Made by a program: the position numbers and the translations under genes
Assembly: GCF_019599145.1 (NCBI RefSeq)
Contig: NZ_CP080647.1
Location: 186,001 to 250,000 of the forward strand
Source of the DNA: Streptomyces akebiae
Lineage (GTDB): Bacteria > Actinomycetota > Actinomycetes > Streptomycetales > Streptomycetaceae
Length of the DNA: 64,000 nucleotides
Direction: 5' to 3'
The notes under the pieces: generated by a model
Told to the model about the DNA's origin: nothing
The model's database searches: none
What the model saw: only the letters and a program-made list of their open reading frames with translations
Shown here: positions 49,238-58,233 of the stretch, in pieces
Layout: every line of letters begins with the position of its first letter
Numbering within the stretch: the stretch's first letter is position 1

Positions 49238-52200
49238 ATGGACGACGAGCAGAACGCAGGGCGCCGGGTGCCACGCGGCGGCGAGGGATGGCCGCTCGCG
49301 GCGCGGAGGTTGCTCACCCGCCGTGAGGTGTCGGCCGACGGCCGTGCCGTCTTCGGCGAGGCCGACCCCCGCTGGGAGGGCTTCTACCGGGACCGCTGGG
49401 CCCACGACAGGGTGGTGCGCTCGACGCACGGGGTGAACTGCACCGGTTCCTGCTCGTGGATGGTGTACGTCAAGGACGGCATCATCACCTGGGAGCACCA
49501 GGCCACCGACTACCCGTCGATCGGCGCGGACTGCCCCGAGTACGAGCCGCGGGGGTGTCCCCGGGGAGCCTCGTTCTCCTGGTACACGTACTCCCCCAGC
49601 CGCGTCCGGTACCCGTATGTGCGCGGGGAGTTGCTGAAGCTGTGGCGCGAGTCCCGGCGGCGGCTCGGCGACCCGGTGGCGGCGTGGGCCGAGATCACCG
49701 GCGACCCGGCCAAGGCCCGCGCCTACAAGCGGGCGCGCGGCAAGGGCGGCCTGGTACGCGCCGACTGGGACGAGGTGAGCGAGCTGATCGCCGCCGCCCA
49801 CGTCCACACCGTCAAGACGTACGGGCCCGACCGTGTCGCCGGCTTCTCCCCCATCCCCGCGATGTCCATGGCGTCCTTCGCCGCCGGTGCCCGCTTCATG
49901 TCACTCATCGGCGGCACGCTGCTGTCCTTCTACGACTGGTACGCGGACCTGCCGATCGCCTCCCCGCAGGTCTTCGGCGACCAGACCGACGTACCGGAGG
50001 CGGCCGACTGGTGGAACGCGGGCTATCTGATCATGTGGGGCTCCAACATCCCCGTCACCCGCACCCCGGACGCGCACTTCCTCACCGAGACCCGCTACAA
50101 CGGCACCAAGGTCGTCGCGGTCAGCCCGGACTACGCCGACAACGTCAAGCACGCCGACGAGTGGCTGGCCCCGCACCCGGGCACGGACGGCGCGCTGGCG
50201 ATGGCCATGGGGCACGTGATCCTGCGCGAGTTCCTGGTGGACCGTGAAGTGCCCTACTTCCGGGACTACTTGAGGGCGTACACGGACGCCCCGTTCCTGG
50301 TGACCCTGCGCGAGCACGACCAGCACGGTCTGGTCCCGGACGGGTTCCTGACCGCCGCCGACCTCGGCGGCGACGAGCGGACCGAAGAGAACGCGGAGTT
50401 CAAGACCGTCCTCCTGGACCGGGCCACCGGCGAACCGGTGGTCCCCGGCGGCTCGCTCGGCTTCCGGTGGGGGGAGGCCGGGCGAGGCCGCTGGAATCTC
50501 GACCTGGGCGATGTGGTGCCCGAGCTGAGTCTGCTCGAACGGGCCGAGGAGACGGCCGAGATCACCCTGCCCCGCTTCGACGAGGGCCCGACGGAGGGCG
50601 GCTCGACGATGGTGCGCGGGATCCCGGTGCGCCGGATCGGCGGGCGCCTGGTCACCACGGTCTTCGACCTGATGCTGGCGCAGTACGGCGTGGAGCGGCC
50701 GGGGCTGCCGGGCAGCTGGCCGTCGTCGTACGAGGACGCGGCACAGCCGTACACCCCCGCCTGGCAGGAGACCATCACCTCCGTGCCCGCCGAGCAGGCC
50801 GCCCGGATCGCCCGGGAGTTCGCCCGCAACGCGGAGCGGACCGAGGGCCGTTCGATGATCGCTCTCGGCGCCGGCACCAACCACTGGTTCCACTCCGACA
50901 CCATCTACCGGGCCTTCCTCGCCCTGGTCACGATGACCGGCTGCCAGGGCGTCAACGGCGGCGGCTGGGCGCACTACGTGGGCCAGGAGAAGATCCGACC
51001 GATCACCGGCCTGCAGCATCTGGCCTTCGCCTTCGACTGGCAGCGGCCCACCCGGCACATGGCCGGCACCTCGTACTGGTACCTCAACACCGACCAGTGG
51101 CGCTACGAGGCCTTCGGGCCCGACGAGTTGGCGTCCCCGCTGGGCGAGGGACGCTTCACCGGCCGTGCGACCGCCGACTGTCTGGCCCAGGCGATCCGTA
51201 TGGGCTGGACGCCGGGTCACCCCGGGTTCGACCGCAACCCGCTCGACCTCACCGACGAGGCCGCCGCCGCGGGCCGCCCGGTAGCCGAGCACATCGTCGA
51301 CGAGCTGAGGTCCGGGCGGCTGCGGTTCGCCGCCGAGGACCCGGACGACCCGGCCAACTTCCCGCGCGTGCTGACGGTGTGGCGGGCCAATCTGCTCGGT
51401 TCCTCCGGGAAGGGCAACGAGTACTTCCTGCGCCACCTCCTGGGGACGGACGCGGCGGTCCGCTCCGAGGAGACCCCGCCCGAGGGACGCCCGCAGGACG
51501 TGGTGTGGCGGGAGGAGGCCCCCGAGGGCAAACTCGACCTGCTGGTGACGATGGACTTCCGGATGACCTCCACCGGGCTGCTCGCCGATGTGGTCCTGCC
51601 GGCGGCCACCTGGTACGAGAAGGACGACCTGTCCAGCACGGACATGCACCCCTTCGTGCACGCCTTCACCCCGGCCATCGCCCCGCCCTGGCAGGCCCGC
51701 ACCGACTACGACACCTTCCTGACGATCGCCGACCGCTTCAGCGAGCTGGCCGCCGAACACCTCGGCACCCGCACCGACGTCCTCGCCGTGCCGCTGCTGC
51801 ACGACACTCCCGACGAACTCGCCCAGCCCGGCGGGGTCGTCCGGGACTGGAAGGCCGGCGAGTGCGAACCGGTCCCCGGCAAGACCATGCCGAAGCTGGT
51901 CGCGATCGAGCGCGACTACCCCGCCGTGGCCCAGAAGATGCGTGCCGTCGGCCCGCTGCTGGACACCCTGGGCACCACGACGAAGGGCGTCACCGTCCAC
52001 CCGGACCAGGAGGTGGCCGGGCTGGGGCGCCTCAACGGCACCGCGCCGGACGGTCCGGGCGCCGGGCGGCCCTCACTGGCCACCGCCACCCACATGTGCG
52101 AGGCGATCCTCGCCCTGTCCGGCACCACCAACGGCCGCCTGGCCACGGAGGGCTTCCGGCAGCTCCAGGAACGCACCGGCAGCGACGGTCTGGTGGAGCT

Positions 52201-52945
52201 GTCCGCCGAGCGCGAGGCGGAACGCATCACCTTCGCCGACACCCGCACCCAGCCCCGCGCGGTACTGACGTCGTACGAGTGGTCGGGCAGCGAGACGGGC
52301 GGGCGCCGCTACTCCCCGTTCGTCATCAACGTCGAGCACAAGAAGCCCTGGCACACCCTCACCGGCCGTCAGCACTTCTTCGTCCAGCACGACTGGATCG
52401 CCGAGATGGGTGAGCAACTGCCCGTCTACCGCCCGCCGTTGAACACCCGCAGGCACTACGGCAACGAGGAACTCGGCGGCGACCGGGCCGAGGTGACGGT
52501 CCGCTACCTCACCCCGCACTCCAAGTGGTCCATCCACTCCGAGTACCAGGACAACGCGTTCATGCTCGCCCTGTCCCGCGGCGGCCCGGTGATCTGGATG
52601 TCCACCGCCGACGCCGAGAAGATCGGCGTGAAGGACAACGAGTGGATCGAGGCGTACAACCGCAACGGTGTCGTCGCCGCCCGGGCCGTGGTCACCCACC
52701 GTATGCCGGAGGGCACGGTGTACATGTACCACGCCAAGGACCGCACGGTGAACGTCCCGAAGACCGAGGTCAGCGGCAGGCGCGGCGGCATCCACAACTC
52801 CCTGACCCGGCTCCTGGTCAAGCCCACGCATCTCGCGGGCGGCTACGCCCAGTTCACCTACGCCTTCAACTACTACGGCCCGACCGGCAACCAGCGCGAC
52901 GAGGTCACGGTCATCCGCCGACGCTCGCAGGAAGTGGAGTACTGA
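49238..52945 (+). CDS. narG: Respiratory nitrate reductase alpha subunit
   Basis: The 1235-residue molybdenum subunit reduces nitrate to nitrite at a bis-MGD centre. The FS0 cluster ligands His64, Cys68, Cys72 and Cys107 (STHGVNCTGSCSW and RGCPRG) stand at a constant +14 from E. coli numbering. SFYDWYADLP carries the Mo-binding Asp (best match Asp237). No twin-arginine signal is seen, so the catalytic side is cytoplasmic, as in NarG. The gene leads a tight operon narG-narH-narJ-narI. The start seems leaderless. Length equals the family norm. Confidence 0.97.
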   Translation: MDDEQNAGRRVPRGGEGWPLAARRLLTRREVSADGRAVFGEADPRWEGFYRDRWAHDRVVRSTHGVNCTGSCSWMVYVKDGIITWEHQATDYPSIGADCPEYEPRGCPRGASFSWYTYSPSRVRYPYVRGELLKLWRESRRRLGDPVAAWAEITGDPAKARAYKRARGKGGLVRADWDEVSELIAAAHVHTVKTYGPDRVAGFSPIPAMSMASFAAGARFMSLIGGTLLSFYDWYADLPIASPQVFGDQTDVPEAADWWNAGYLIMWGSNIPVTRTPDAHFLTETRYNGTKVVAVSPDYADNVKHADEWLAPHPGTDGALAMAMGHVILREFLVDREVPYFRDYLRAYTDAPFLVTLREHDQHGLVPDGFLTAADLGGDERTEENAEFKTVLLDRATGEPVVPGGSLGFRWGEAGRGRWNLDLGDVVPELSLLERAEETAEITLPRFDEGPTEGGSTMVRGIPVRRIGGRLVTTVFDLMLAQYGVERPGLPGSWPSSYEDAAQPYTPAWQETITSVPAEQAARIAREFARNAERTEGRSMIALGAGTNHWFHSDTIYRAFLALVTMTGCQGVNGGGWAHYVGQEKIRPITGLQHLAFAFDWQRPTRHMAGTSYWYLNTDQWRYEAFGPDELASPLGEGRFTGRATADCLAQAIRMGWTPGHPGFDRNPLDLTDEAAAAGRPVAEHIVDELRSGRLRFAAEDPDDPANFPRVLTVWRANLLGSSGKGNEYFLRHLLGTDAAVRSEETPPEGRPQDVVWREEAPEGKLDLLVTMDFRMTSTGLLADVVLPAATWYEKDDLSSTDMHPFVHAFTPAIAPPWQARTDYDTFLTIADRFSELAAEHLGTRTDVLAVPLLHDTPDELAQPGGVVRDWKAGECEPVPGKTMPKLVAIERDYPAVAQKMRAVGPLLDTLGTTTKGVTVHPDQEVAGLGRLNGTAPDGPGAGRPSLATATHMCEAILALSGTTNGRLATEGFRQLQERTGSDGLVELSAEREAERITFADTRTQPRAVLTSYEWSGSETGGRRYSPFVINVEHKKPWHTLTGRQHFFVQHDWIAEMGEQLPVYRPPLNTRRHYGNEELGGDRAEVTVRYLTPHSKWSIHSEYQDNAFMLALSRGGPVIWMSTADAEKIGVKDNEWIEAYNRNGVVAARAVVTHRMPEGTVYMYHAKDRTVNVPKTEVSGRRGGIHNSLTRLLVKPTHLAGGYAQFTYAFNYYGPTGNQRDEVTVIRRRSQEVEY

Positions 52946-52946
52946 C

Positions 52947-54500
52947 ATGCCCCGTGGCGAAGCCACCGTCGGACGCGTCATGGCCCAGGTCGCGATGGTG
53001 ATGAACCTCGACAAGTGCATCGGCTGCCACACCTGCTCGGTCACCTGCAAGCAGACCTGGAGCAACCGGACGGGCGTCGAGTACGCCTGGTTCAACAACG
53101 TCGAGACCAAGCCCGGCATCGGCTACCCGCGCCGCTACGAGGACCAGGAACGGTGGAAGGGCGGCTGGATGCTCGACCGGCGCGGACGGCTGGTCCTGCG
53201 CTCCGGCGGACGCGTGAAGCGGCTGCTGTCACTGTTCTCCAACCCCGACCTGCCCTCCGTCGAGGACTACTACGAGCCCGTCACCTACGACTACGACAAC
53301 CTGGTCAGTGCCCCGGCCGGCCCGGACATGCCGGTCGCCCGCCCCCGCTCGGTCCTCACCGGCAAGCCGACCGCCGTCACCTGGGGCGCCAACTGGGAGG
53401 ACGGCCTGGGCGGCGCACCCGAGCACGCGGGCGGCGACCCGAACCTCACCGGCGAGTGGGCGGAGAAGGTGCGGTTCGAGTTCGAGCAGACCTTCCTCTT
53501 CCACCTGCCCCGGCTGTGCGAACACTGCCTCAACCCGGCCTGTGTGTCGGCCTGTCCGTCCGGTGCCCTGTACAAGCGGGTCGAGGACGGCATCGTCCTC
53601 GTCGACCAGGACCGCTGCCGGGGCTGGCGGATGTGCGTGACGGCGTGCCCGTACAAGAAGGTGTACGTCAACCACGCCACCGGCAAGGCCGAGAAGTGCA
53701 CCTTCTGCTTCCCGCGCGTCGAGGCCGGCCAGCCCACCGTCTGCTCCGAGACCTGCGTCGGCCGACTGCGGTACCTCGGCCTGCTCCTCTACGACGCCGA
53801 CCGGGTCGGTGAGGCCGCCGCCACTCCCGACGAGCAGGACCTCCTGGACGCCCAGCGGGGTGTGTTCCTCGACCCGCGCGACCCCGACGTCATCGCCGCC
53901 GCACGGAAGTCGGGCATCCCCGAGGACTGGCTGGAGGCGGCGCGCCGCTCCCCGGTGTACGACCTGGTGAAGCGCTACGAGGTGGCCCTGCCGCTGCACC
54001 CGGAGTACCGCACCCTGCCCATGGTCTGGTACATCCCCCCGCTCTCCCCGGTCCTCGACGCCGTCGACGCGGCCGGCGGCGACCAGGACGACCCCGACCA
54101 TGTCTTCGCCGCCGTCACCCGCTTGCGCATCCCGCTGGAGTATCTGGCGGAGCTGTTCACCGCCGGGGACACCGGGGCCGTCGCCGGGGTGCTGATGAAA
54201 CTCACCGCGCTGCGCTCGTACATGCGTGCACGCACCCTCGGCGAGGACGGCGACGGGGCCGTGCTCGACGCCGTCGGCCTCACCGGGCGCGAGGCGGAGG
54301 ACCTGCACCGGCTGCTCGCCGTCGCGAAGTACGCCGACCGGTACGTCGTCCCCGCCGCCCACAAGGAGGACGCCGCCGCGCTCGGCGCGGTGGAGAACCG
54401 TTGCCCGGTCGAGGCCCCCGACGGCGAACGGTCCGGCCGCCGTGTGCTGCTCGGCCTGCCCACCCTGCGCCGCGACACCACCACCGGAGGCCGCCCGTGA
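52947..54500 (+). CDS. narH: Respiratory nitrate reductase beta subunit
   Basis: The 517-residue iron-sulfur subunit passes electrons from NarI to NarG through four clusters. The cysteine groups are NLDKCIGCHTCSVTCK, LCEHCLNPACVSACPSGA, CRGWRMCVTACPYKK (with the Trp that marks the 3Fe-4S group) and CTFCFPRVEAGQPTVCSETC. ATG 52947 is one base after the narG stop. An internal ATG at 52980 (MAQVAMVMNLDKC) aligns better with other NarH starts and is a fair alternative. Confidence 0.97.
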   Translation: MPRGEATVGRVMAQVAMVMNLDKCIGCHTCSVTCKQTWSNRTGVEYAWFNNVETKPGIGYPRRYEDQERWKGGWMLDRRGRLVLRSGGRVKRLLSLFSNPDLPSVEDYYEPVTYDYDNLVSAPAGPDMPVARPRSVLTGKPTAVTWGANWEDGLGGAPEHAGGDPNLTGEWAEKVRFEFEQTFLFHLPRLCEHCLNPACVSACPSGALYKRVEDGIVLVDQDRCRGWRMCVTACPYKKVYVNHATGKAEKCTFCFPRVEAGQPTVCSETCVGRLRYLGLLLYDADRVGEAAATPDEQDLLDAQRGVFLDPRDPDVIAAARKSGIPEDWLEAARRSPVYDLVKRYEVALPLHPEYRTLPMVWYIPPLSPVLDAVDAAGGDQDDPDHVFAAVTRLRIPLEYLAELFTAGDTGAVAGVLMKLTALRSYMRARTLGEDGDGAVLDAVGLTGREAEDLHRLLAVAKYADRYVVPAAHKEDAAALGAVENRCPVEAPDGERSGRRVLLGLPTLRRDTTTGGRP

Positions 54501-55282
54501 GCCCGCTGCCGGCGACGATCCCCGCCATCGTCCGCACCCGCGTCCGGGCCGCCGTGCGCCGCCCTTCCCGTCCCGGCCGCGAGGAGGCCGAGGCCCTCCC
54601 CCTGCTGCTGCGGCTGTGCTCCCTGCTGCTCCAGTACCCGGACGCCGAACTCATGGACGCGCGGTCCGAGTTGACGGCGGCGGTGGCGGCACTGCCGCCC
54701 TCTCCCGCCGCCGCGCACCTGACCGTGTTCACCACCTGGTTCGCCGCCCAGGGGCCGGACGGGCCGCAGCGCCACTACGTGGAGATGTTCGACCTGCGCC
54801 GCAAGAGCAGCCTGTACCTGACCTACTACCTGCACGGCGACACCCGCCGCCGGGGCATGGCCCTGCTCACCCTGAACCAGCGGTACCGGGGGGCCGGCTG
54901 GGACGCCGACACCGGCGAACTGCCCGACCACCTCCCCGTGGTGCTGGAGTTCGCCGCCCTCGCCGGGCCCCGGACGGGCCAGGCGCCGCTACGACAGCAC
55001 CGGCGAGGCCTGGAGCTCATCCACCACGCCCTGACCGACGCCGACTCCCCGTACCGACACGTCCTCGCCGCCCTGCTCACCCTGCTGCCGCCGCCCACCG
55101 AGGCCGATCTGAGGGCGGTCGCCGAGCTGGCCGCGCAGGGACCGCCCGACGAGGACGTCGGCCTCGACCCCTACGGGACGTACGGGGCAGGCGAGTTCGC
55201 GCCGCCCGGCGCCTTCGTGCCGCCCGAGCAGGCACCACCCACCCTCATGCCGCCTCTCTCGTCCCCGGAAGGCCCCCGATGA
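54497..55282 (+). CDS. narJ: Nitrate reductase assembly chaperone
   Basis: The 261-residue protein has the NarJ core LLRLCSLLLQYPDAEL, HYVEMFDLRRKSSLYLTYYLHGDTRRRG, and a long proline-rich C-terminus. It is needed to insert cofactor into NarG and to dock NarGH on NarI, and it is not part of the final enzyme. The GTG start overlaps the narH stop as GTGA, and the stop overlaps narI as ATGA. Confidence 0.93.
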   Translation: MSPLPATIPAIVRTRVRAAVRRPSRPGREEAEALPLLLRLCSLLLQYPDAELMDARSELTAAVAALPPSPAAAHLTVFTTWFAAQGPDGPQRHYVEMFDLRRKSSLYLTYYLHGDTRRRGMALLTLNQRYRGAGWDADTGELPDHLPVVLEFAALAGPRTGQAPLRQHRRGLELIHHALTDADSPYRHVLAALLTLLPPPTEADLRAVAELAAQGPPDEDVGLDPYGTYGAGEFAPPGAFVPPEQAPPTLMPPLSSPEGPR

Positions 55283-55992
55283 ACACCCCGGACACGACCC
55301 TGGCCACATCGAGCGGAGCCGAGCTCCTCCTGTGGGTGGCCGTCCCGTACGTCTGCCTCGCCGTGTTCGTCGTCGGGCATGTCTGGCGCTACCGCCACGA
55401 CCAGTTCGGCTGGACCACCCACACCAGTCAGCTCCTCGAACACCGCTGGCTGCGCTGGGGCAGCCCGCTGTTCCACCTGGGCACCTTCATGGTCGTCGCG
55501 GGCCACGTGGTGGGCCTCGCGGTACCGGCGTCCTGGACGGAGGGCGCCGGGATCTCCGAGCACGCCTACCACACCACCGCCGTCTGGGCGGGCTCGGTGG
55601 CGGGTGCGGCCATGGTCGTCGGACTCGGCATGCTGTGCGCCCGGCGTCTGCTGACCCGCAGGATCCGCCTCACCACCGATCGCAGCGACAAGCTTCTCTT
55701 CCCGTTGTTGTCCGCCACCGTCCTGCTCGGCATCACCGCCACCGCCGCCCACAACGTGTTCGGCGCCGGCTACGACTACCGCTCCACCGTCTCCGTGTGG
55801 TTCCGGGGCCTGTTCACCCTCCAGCCCCAGCCGGAGGCGATCGCCGGGGCACCCTTGCTGTTCCAACTGCACGCCCTCACCGCCTGCCTCCTCTTCGCCG
55901 TCTGGCCGTTCACCCGACTCGTGCACGTCTGGAGCGCGCCGGTCGGCTACCTCGTCCGCCCGTACCTGGTCTACCGCGGGCGCACGGCCTGA
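55279..55992 (+). CDS. narI: Respiratory nitrate reductase gamma subunit (cytochrome b)
   Basis: The 237-residue membrane protein has five likely membrane segments and histidines in GSPLFHLGTFMVVAGHVVG and FQLHALTACLLFAVWPFTRLVHV, which fit the four haem ligands of NarI. It takes electrons from menaquinol and anchors NarGH at the membrane. The ATG overlaps the narJ stop. It closes the four-gene operon. Confidence 0.95.
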   Translation: MNTPDTTLATSSGAELLLWVAVPYVCLAVFVVGHVWRYRHDQFGWTTHTSQLLEHRWLRWGSPLFHLGTFMVVAGHVVGLAVPASWTEGAGISEHAYHTTAVWAGSVAGAAMVVGLGMLCARRLLTRRIRLTTDRSDKLLFPLLSATVLLGITATAAHNVFGAGYDYRSTVSVWFRGLFTLQPQPEAIAGAPLLFQLHALTACLLFAVWPFTRLVHVWSAPVGYLVRPYLVYRGRTA

Positions 55993-56077
55993 GCCGACGT
56001 CCCACCGCACCGGCCGCGGCGATCCGTCCTCCCCTTCAAGCCACCGGTCCCGTTGTGTTCGAGAAAGGAAACGTCAC

Positions 56078-56455
56078 ATGACCCGCGACATCGCACCAGC
56101 CGCCCCCGAGGTCGTCCTGCGGCACGAGGGCGCCGTGGACGAGGAGACGCTGGCGTACGCCCGCACGAAGATCGACGCCGTCGTCTCCCGGCCGGGGCTG
56201 CCGGACGTCACCGGTGAGGTGCGCATCGTCCGCGTGGCCGCCGGTCACGCCGGCCGTCCGTGGTCGGCCACCGCCGATCTGCGCGTCGGGCGCCGCCAGG
56301 TCGTGGTCCTCGCGGAGGAAGCCACCGCCACGGAGGTCGTCGACGAGCTCCAGGACCGGCTGCGTCGGCAGACCGACAGGGCCGCCCACCTCCGGGACCG
56401 CGACCGCCGCACCGGCACTCCACCGTGGCGCGGCGGAGCCGACTCGGGGGAGTGA
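56078..56455 (+). CDS. HPF/S30AE-like ribosome-associated protein
   Basis: The 125-residue protein looks like a single S30AE domain (about 10-100) with the family beta-alpha pattern and a basic end RLRRQTDRAAHLRDRDRR. It lacks the C-terminal dimerisation domain of long HPF, so it is closer to short HPF/RaiA types and to the mycobacterial hypoxia factor RafH (Rv0079) in theme. It would bind and silence ribosomes during energy shortage. The ribosome site is AAAGGAA. It follows narI by 85 bp and may be part of the same transcript. The assignment rests on pattern, not on a strict motif. Confidence 0.65.
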   Translation: MTRDIAPAAPEVVLRHEGAVDEETLAYARTKIDAVVSRPGLPDVTGEVRIVRVAAGHAGRPWSATADLRVGRRQVVVLAEEATATEVVDELQDRLRRQTDRAAHLRDRDRRTGTPPWRGGADSGE

Positions 56456-56477
56456 CGCCCCTGCACACGGCCAGGTA

Positions 56478-56511
56478 GGGCCGTACGGCCCCGGCCGATG
56501 ACCAACGGCCC
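56478..56511. promoter_or_regulatory. OsdR/DosR-like boxes before oleate hydratase gene
   Basis: GGGCCGTACGGCCC (56478-56491, 12/12) and ATGACCAACGGCCC (56498-56511, 8/12, right half intact) have centres 20 bp apart. The gene begins at 56588. Confidence 0.65.
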
Positions 56512-56587
56512 ACCGACGGCGCCCCGTGGCCCGGGCCATCGTGGGACGCGCGGCCCCGGCCACGGGGCGAGGACGAGGAGTTGTGTG

Positions 56588-58168
56588 ATGGCGAAGGCAT
56601 ATCTCGTGGGCGGTGGCATCGCGGGGCTCGCGGCGGCGGCGTTCCTGATCCGCGAGGGCGGTTTCGACGGGGCGGACATCCAGCTCTTCGAGGGGCAGCG
56701 TTCCCTCGGGGGCAGTCTCGACGCGGGTGGCACCCCCGACGCCGGCTACACCATGCGGGGCGGGCGGATGTTCGAGGCCGAGTTCCGCTGCACCTACGAC
56801 CTGCTGTCCACCATCCCCTCGACGGACGACCCGTCGGTGTCGGTCACCCAGGAGATCCTGGCCGGCCACGAGGACTTCGCCTGGGACGACATCGCCCGGC
56901 TCGTCGACGGCGACGGCAAGATCGTCGACACGACGTCCATGGGCTTCTCCGAGCGGGACCGGTGGGAACTGGTGCGGTGCGCGGCCACCCCCGAGAGACA
57001 CCTGGACGGCAAGCGGATCACGGACTGCTTCGGCCCGCACTTCTTCACCACCGCTTTCTGGTTCATGTGGTGCACCACGTTCGCCTTCCAGCCCTGGCAC
57101 AGCGCCGTCGAGTTCCACCGCCATCTCAGACGTTTCCTCCATCTGCTCCCGGAGTTCGGCTCCATGTCGGGCATCCACCGCACGCGGTACAACCAGTACG
57201 ACTCGATCGTGCGCCCCCTGACGGCCTGGCTGCGCGAGCGAGGGGTCGTCATCCGCACCGGATGCCGAGTCACCGACCTCGGATTCACCCCCGGGACCAG
57301 GAGCGGAACGGTGAACAGCATCCACCTCTCCCGGAGCGGCCACGACGAGAGGATCGACATCGCTCCCGAGGACCTGGTCCTGGTCACCAACGGCTCCATG
57401 ACCGACGCGTCCAGTGTCGGATCGCACTTCACCGCTCCCCCGCCGCCCCCGCACCGCTCGGACGCCTGGCTGCTCTGGCACCGGCTGGCCCGCGGACGCG
57501 AGGACTTCGGTGACCCGACCGCCTTCGACAAGCGTGTCAAGGAGTCCCGCGGGGTGTCGTTCACGGTCACCGCCGACGACCCCGTCTTCCTCGACGCACT
57601 CGCGGAGTTCAGCGGTCGCGAGACCGGCCGGGGCGGCATGATGACCTTCACCGACTCCCCCTGGCTGCTCACCGTCGTGGCCGATCGTCAGCCGGTCTAC
57701 CGCGACCAGCCGGACGGCGTATCCGTCTGGTGGGGCTACGGCCTCTTCCCCGGGCGCTCCGGCAACCACACACCCAAGCCGATGACCATGTGCTCGGGCC
57801 GGGAGATCCTCGAAGAGGTCCTCCACCATCTGCCCTTCGACGAGGGGACCACCACCCGCGTCCTGAAGTCCTCCACCGTCGTGCCCTGTCTGATGCCCTA
57901 CCGCACCAGCCAGTTCCTGGTACGCCGGCACGGCGACCGGCCGGAGGTCGTGCCGGAGGGATCGGTCAACCTCGCCTTCATCGGGCAGTTCGCCGAACTG
58001 CCCGACGACGTCGTCCTCACCGTCGAGTACTCGGTGCGCACGGCGTGGACGGCGGTGTCCCGGCTCCTCCACCTCGACAGGCGGCCGCCGACGGTCCACA
58101 AGGGCCACCACGACCCGCACGTCCTGGCCGCCGCCCTGGAGACGCTGCACCGTCGGCCCGCCGGCTGA
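56588..58168 (+). CDS. ohyA: Oleate hydratase (MCRA family flavoprotein)
   Basis: The 526-residue protein has the FAD motif VGGGIAGLAAAAFLIREG at the N-terminus. Family marks are FEGQRSLGGSLDAGG, RGGRMFEAEFRC, TTFAFQPWHSAVEF and VLVTNGSMTDASSVG, ending with FIGQFAELPDDVVLTVEYSVRTAW. The family adds water to the 9,10 double bond of unsaturated fatty acids. The start at 56588 follows GAGGAG by 7 nt. A perfect box upstream puts it in the putative OsdR regulon. Streptomyces makes little oleate, so the natural substrate and the reason for hypoxic control are open. Confidence 0.92.
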   Translation: MAKAYLVGGGIAGLAAAAFLIREGGFDGADIQLFEGQRSLGGSLDAGGTPDAGYTMRGGRMFEAEFRCTYDLLSTIPSTDDPSVSVTQEILAGHEDFAWDDIARLVDGDGKIVDTTSMGFSERDRWELVRCAATPERHLDGKRITDCFGPHFFTTAFWFMWCTTFAFQPWHSAVEFHRHLRRFLHLLPEFGSMSGIHRTRYNQYDSIVRPLTAWLRERGVVIRTGCRVTDLGFTPGTRSGTVNSIHLSRSGHDERIDIAPEDLVLVTNGSMTDASSVGSHFTAPPPPPHRSDAWLLWHRLARGREDFGDPTAFDKRVKESRGVSFTVTADDPVFLDALAEFSGRETGRGGMMTFTDSPWLLTVVADRQPVYRDQPDGVSVWWGYGLFPGRSGNHTPKPMTMCSGREILEEVLHHLPFDEGTTTRVLKSSTVVPCLMPYRTSQFLVRRHGDRPEVVPEGSVNLAFIGQFAELPDDVVLTVEYSVRTAWTAVSRLLHLDRRPPTVHKGHHDPHVLAAALETLHRRPAG

Positions 58169-58220
58169 CCCGCACCGGCTCCCGGTCCACGGGGCGGCGA
58201 AAGCTGTCGGTTGCGGCCAC

Positions 58221-58226
58221 TATGCT
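58221..58226 (+). promoter_or_regulatory. Probable -10 hexamer of leaderless Ser/Thr kinase gene
   Basis: TATGCT is followed by exactly 7 nt and then the ATG at 58234, without a ribosome site. No OsdR-like box is seen here. Confidence 0.5.
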
Positions 58227-58233
58227 CCCGCCC

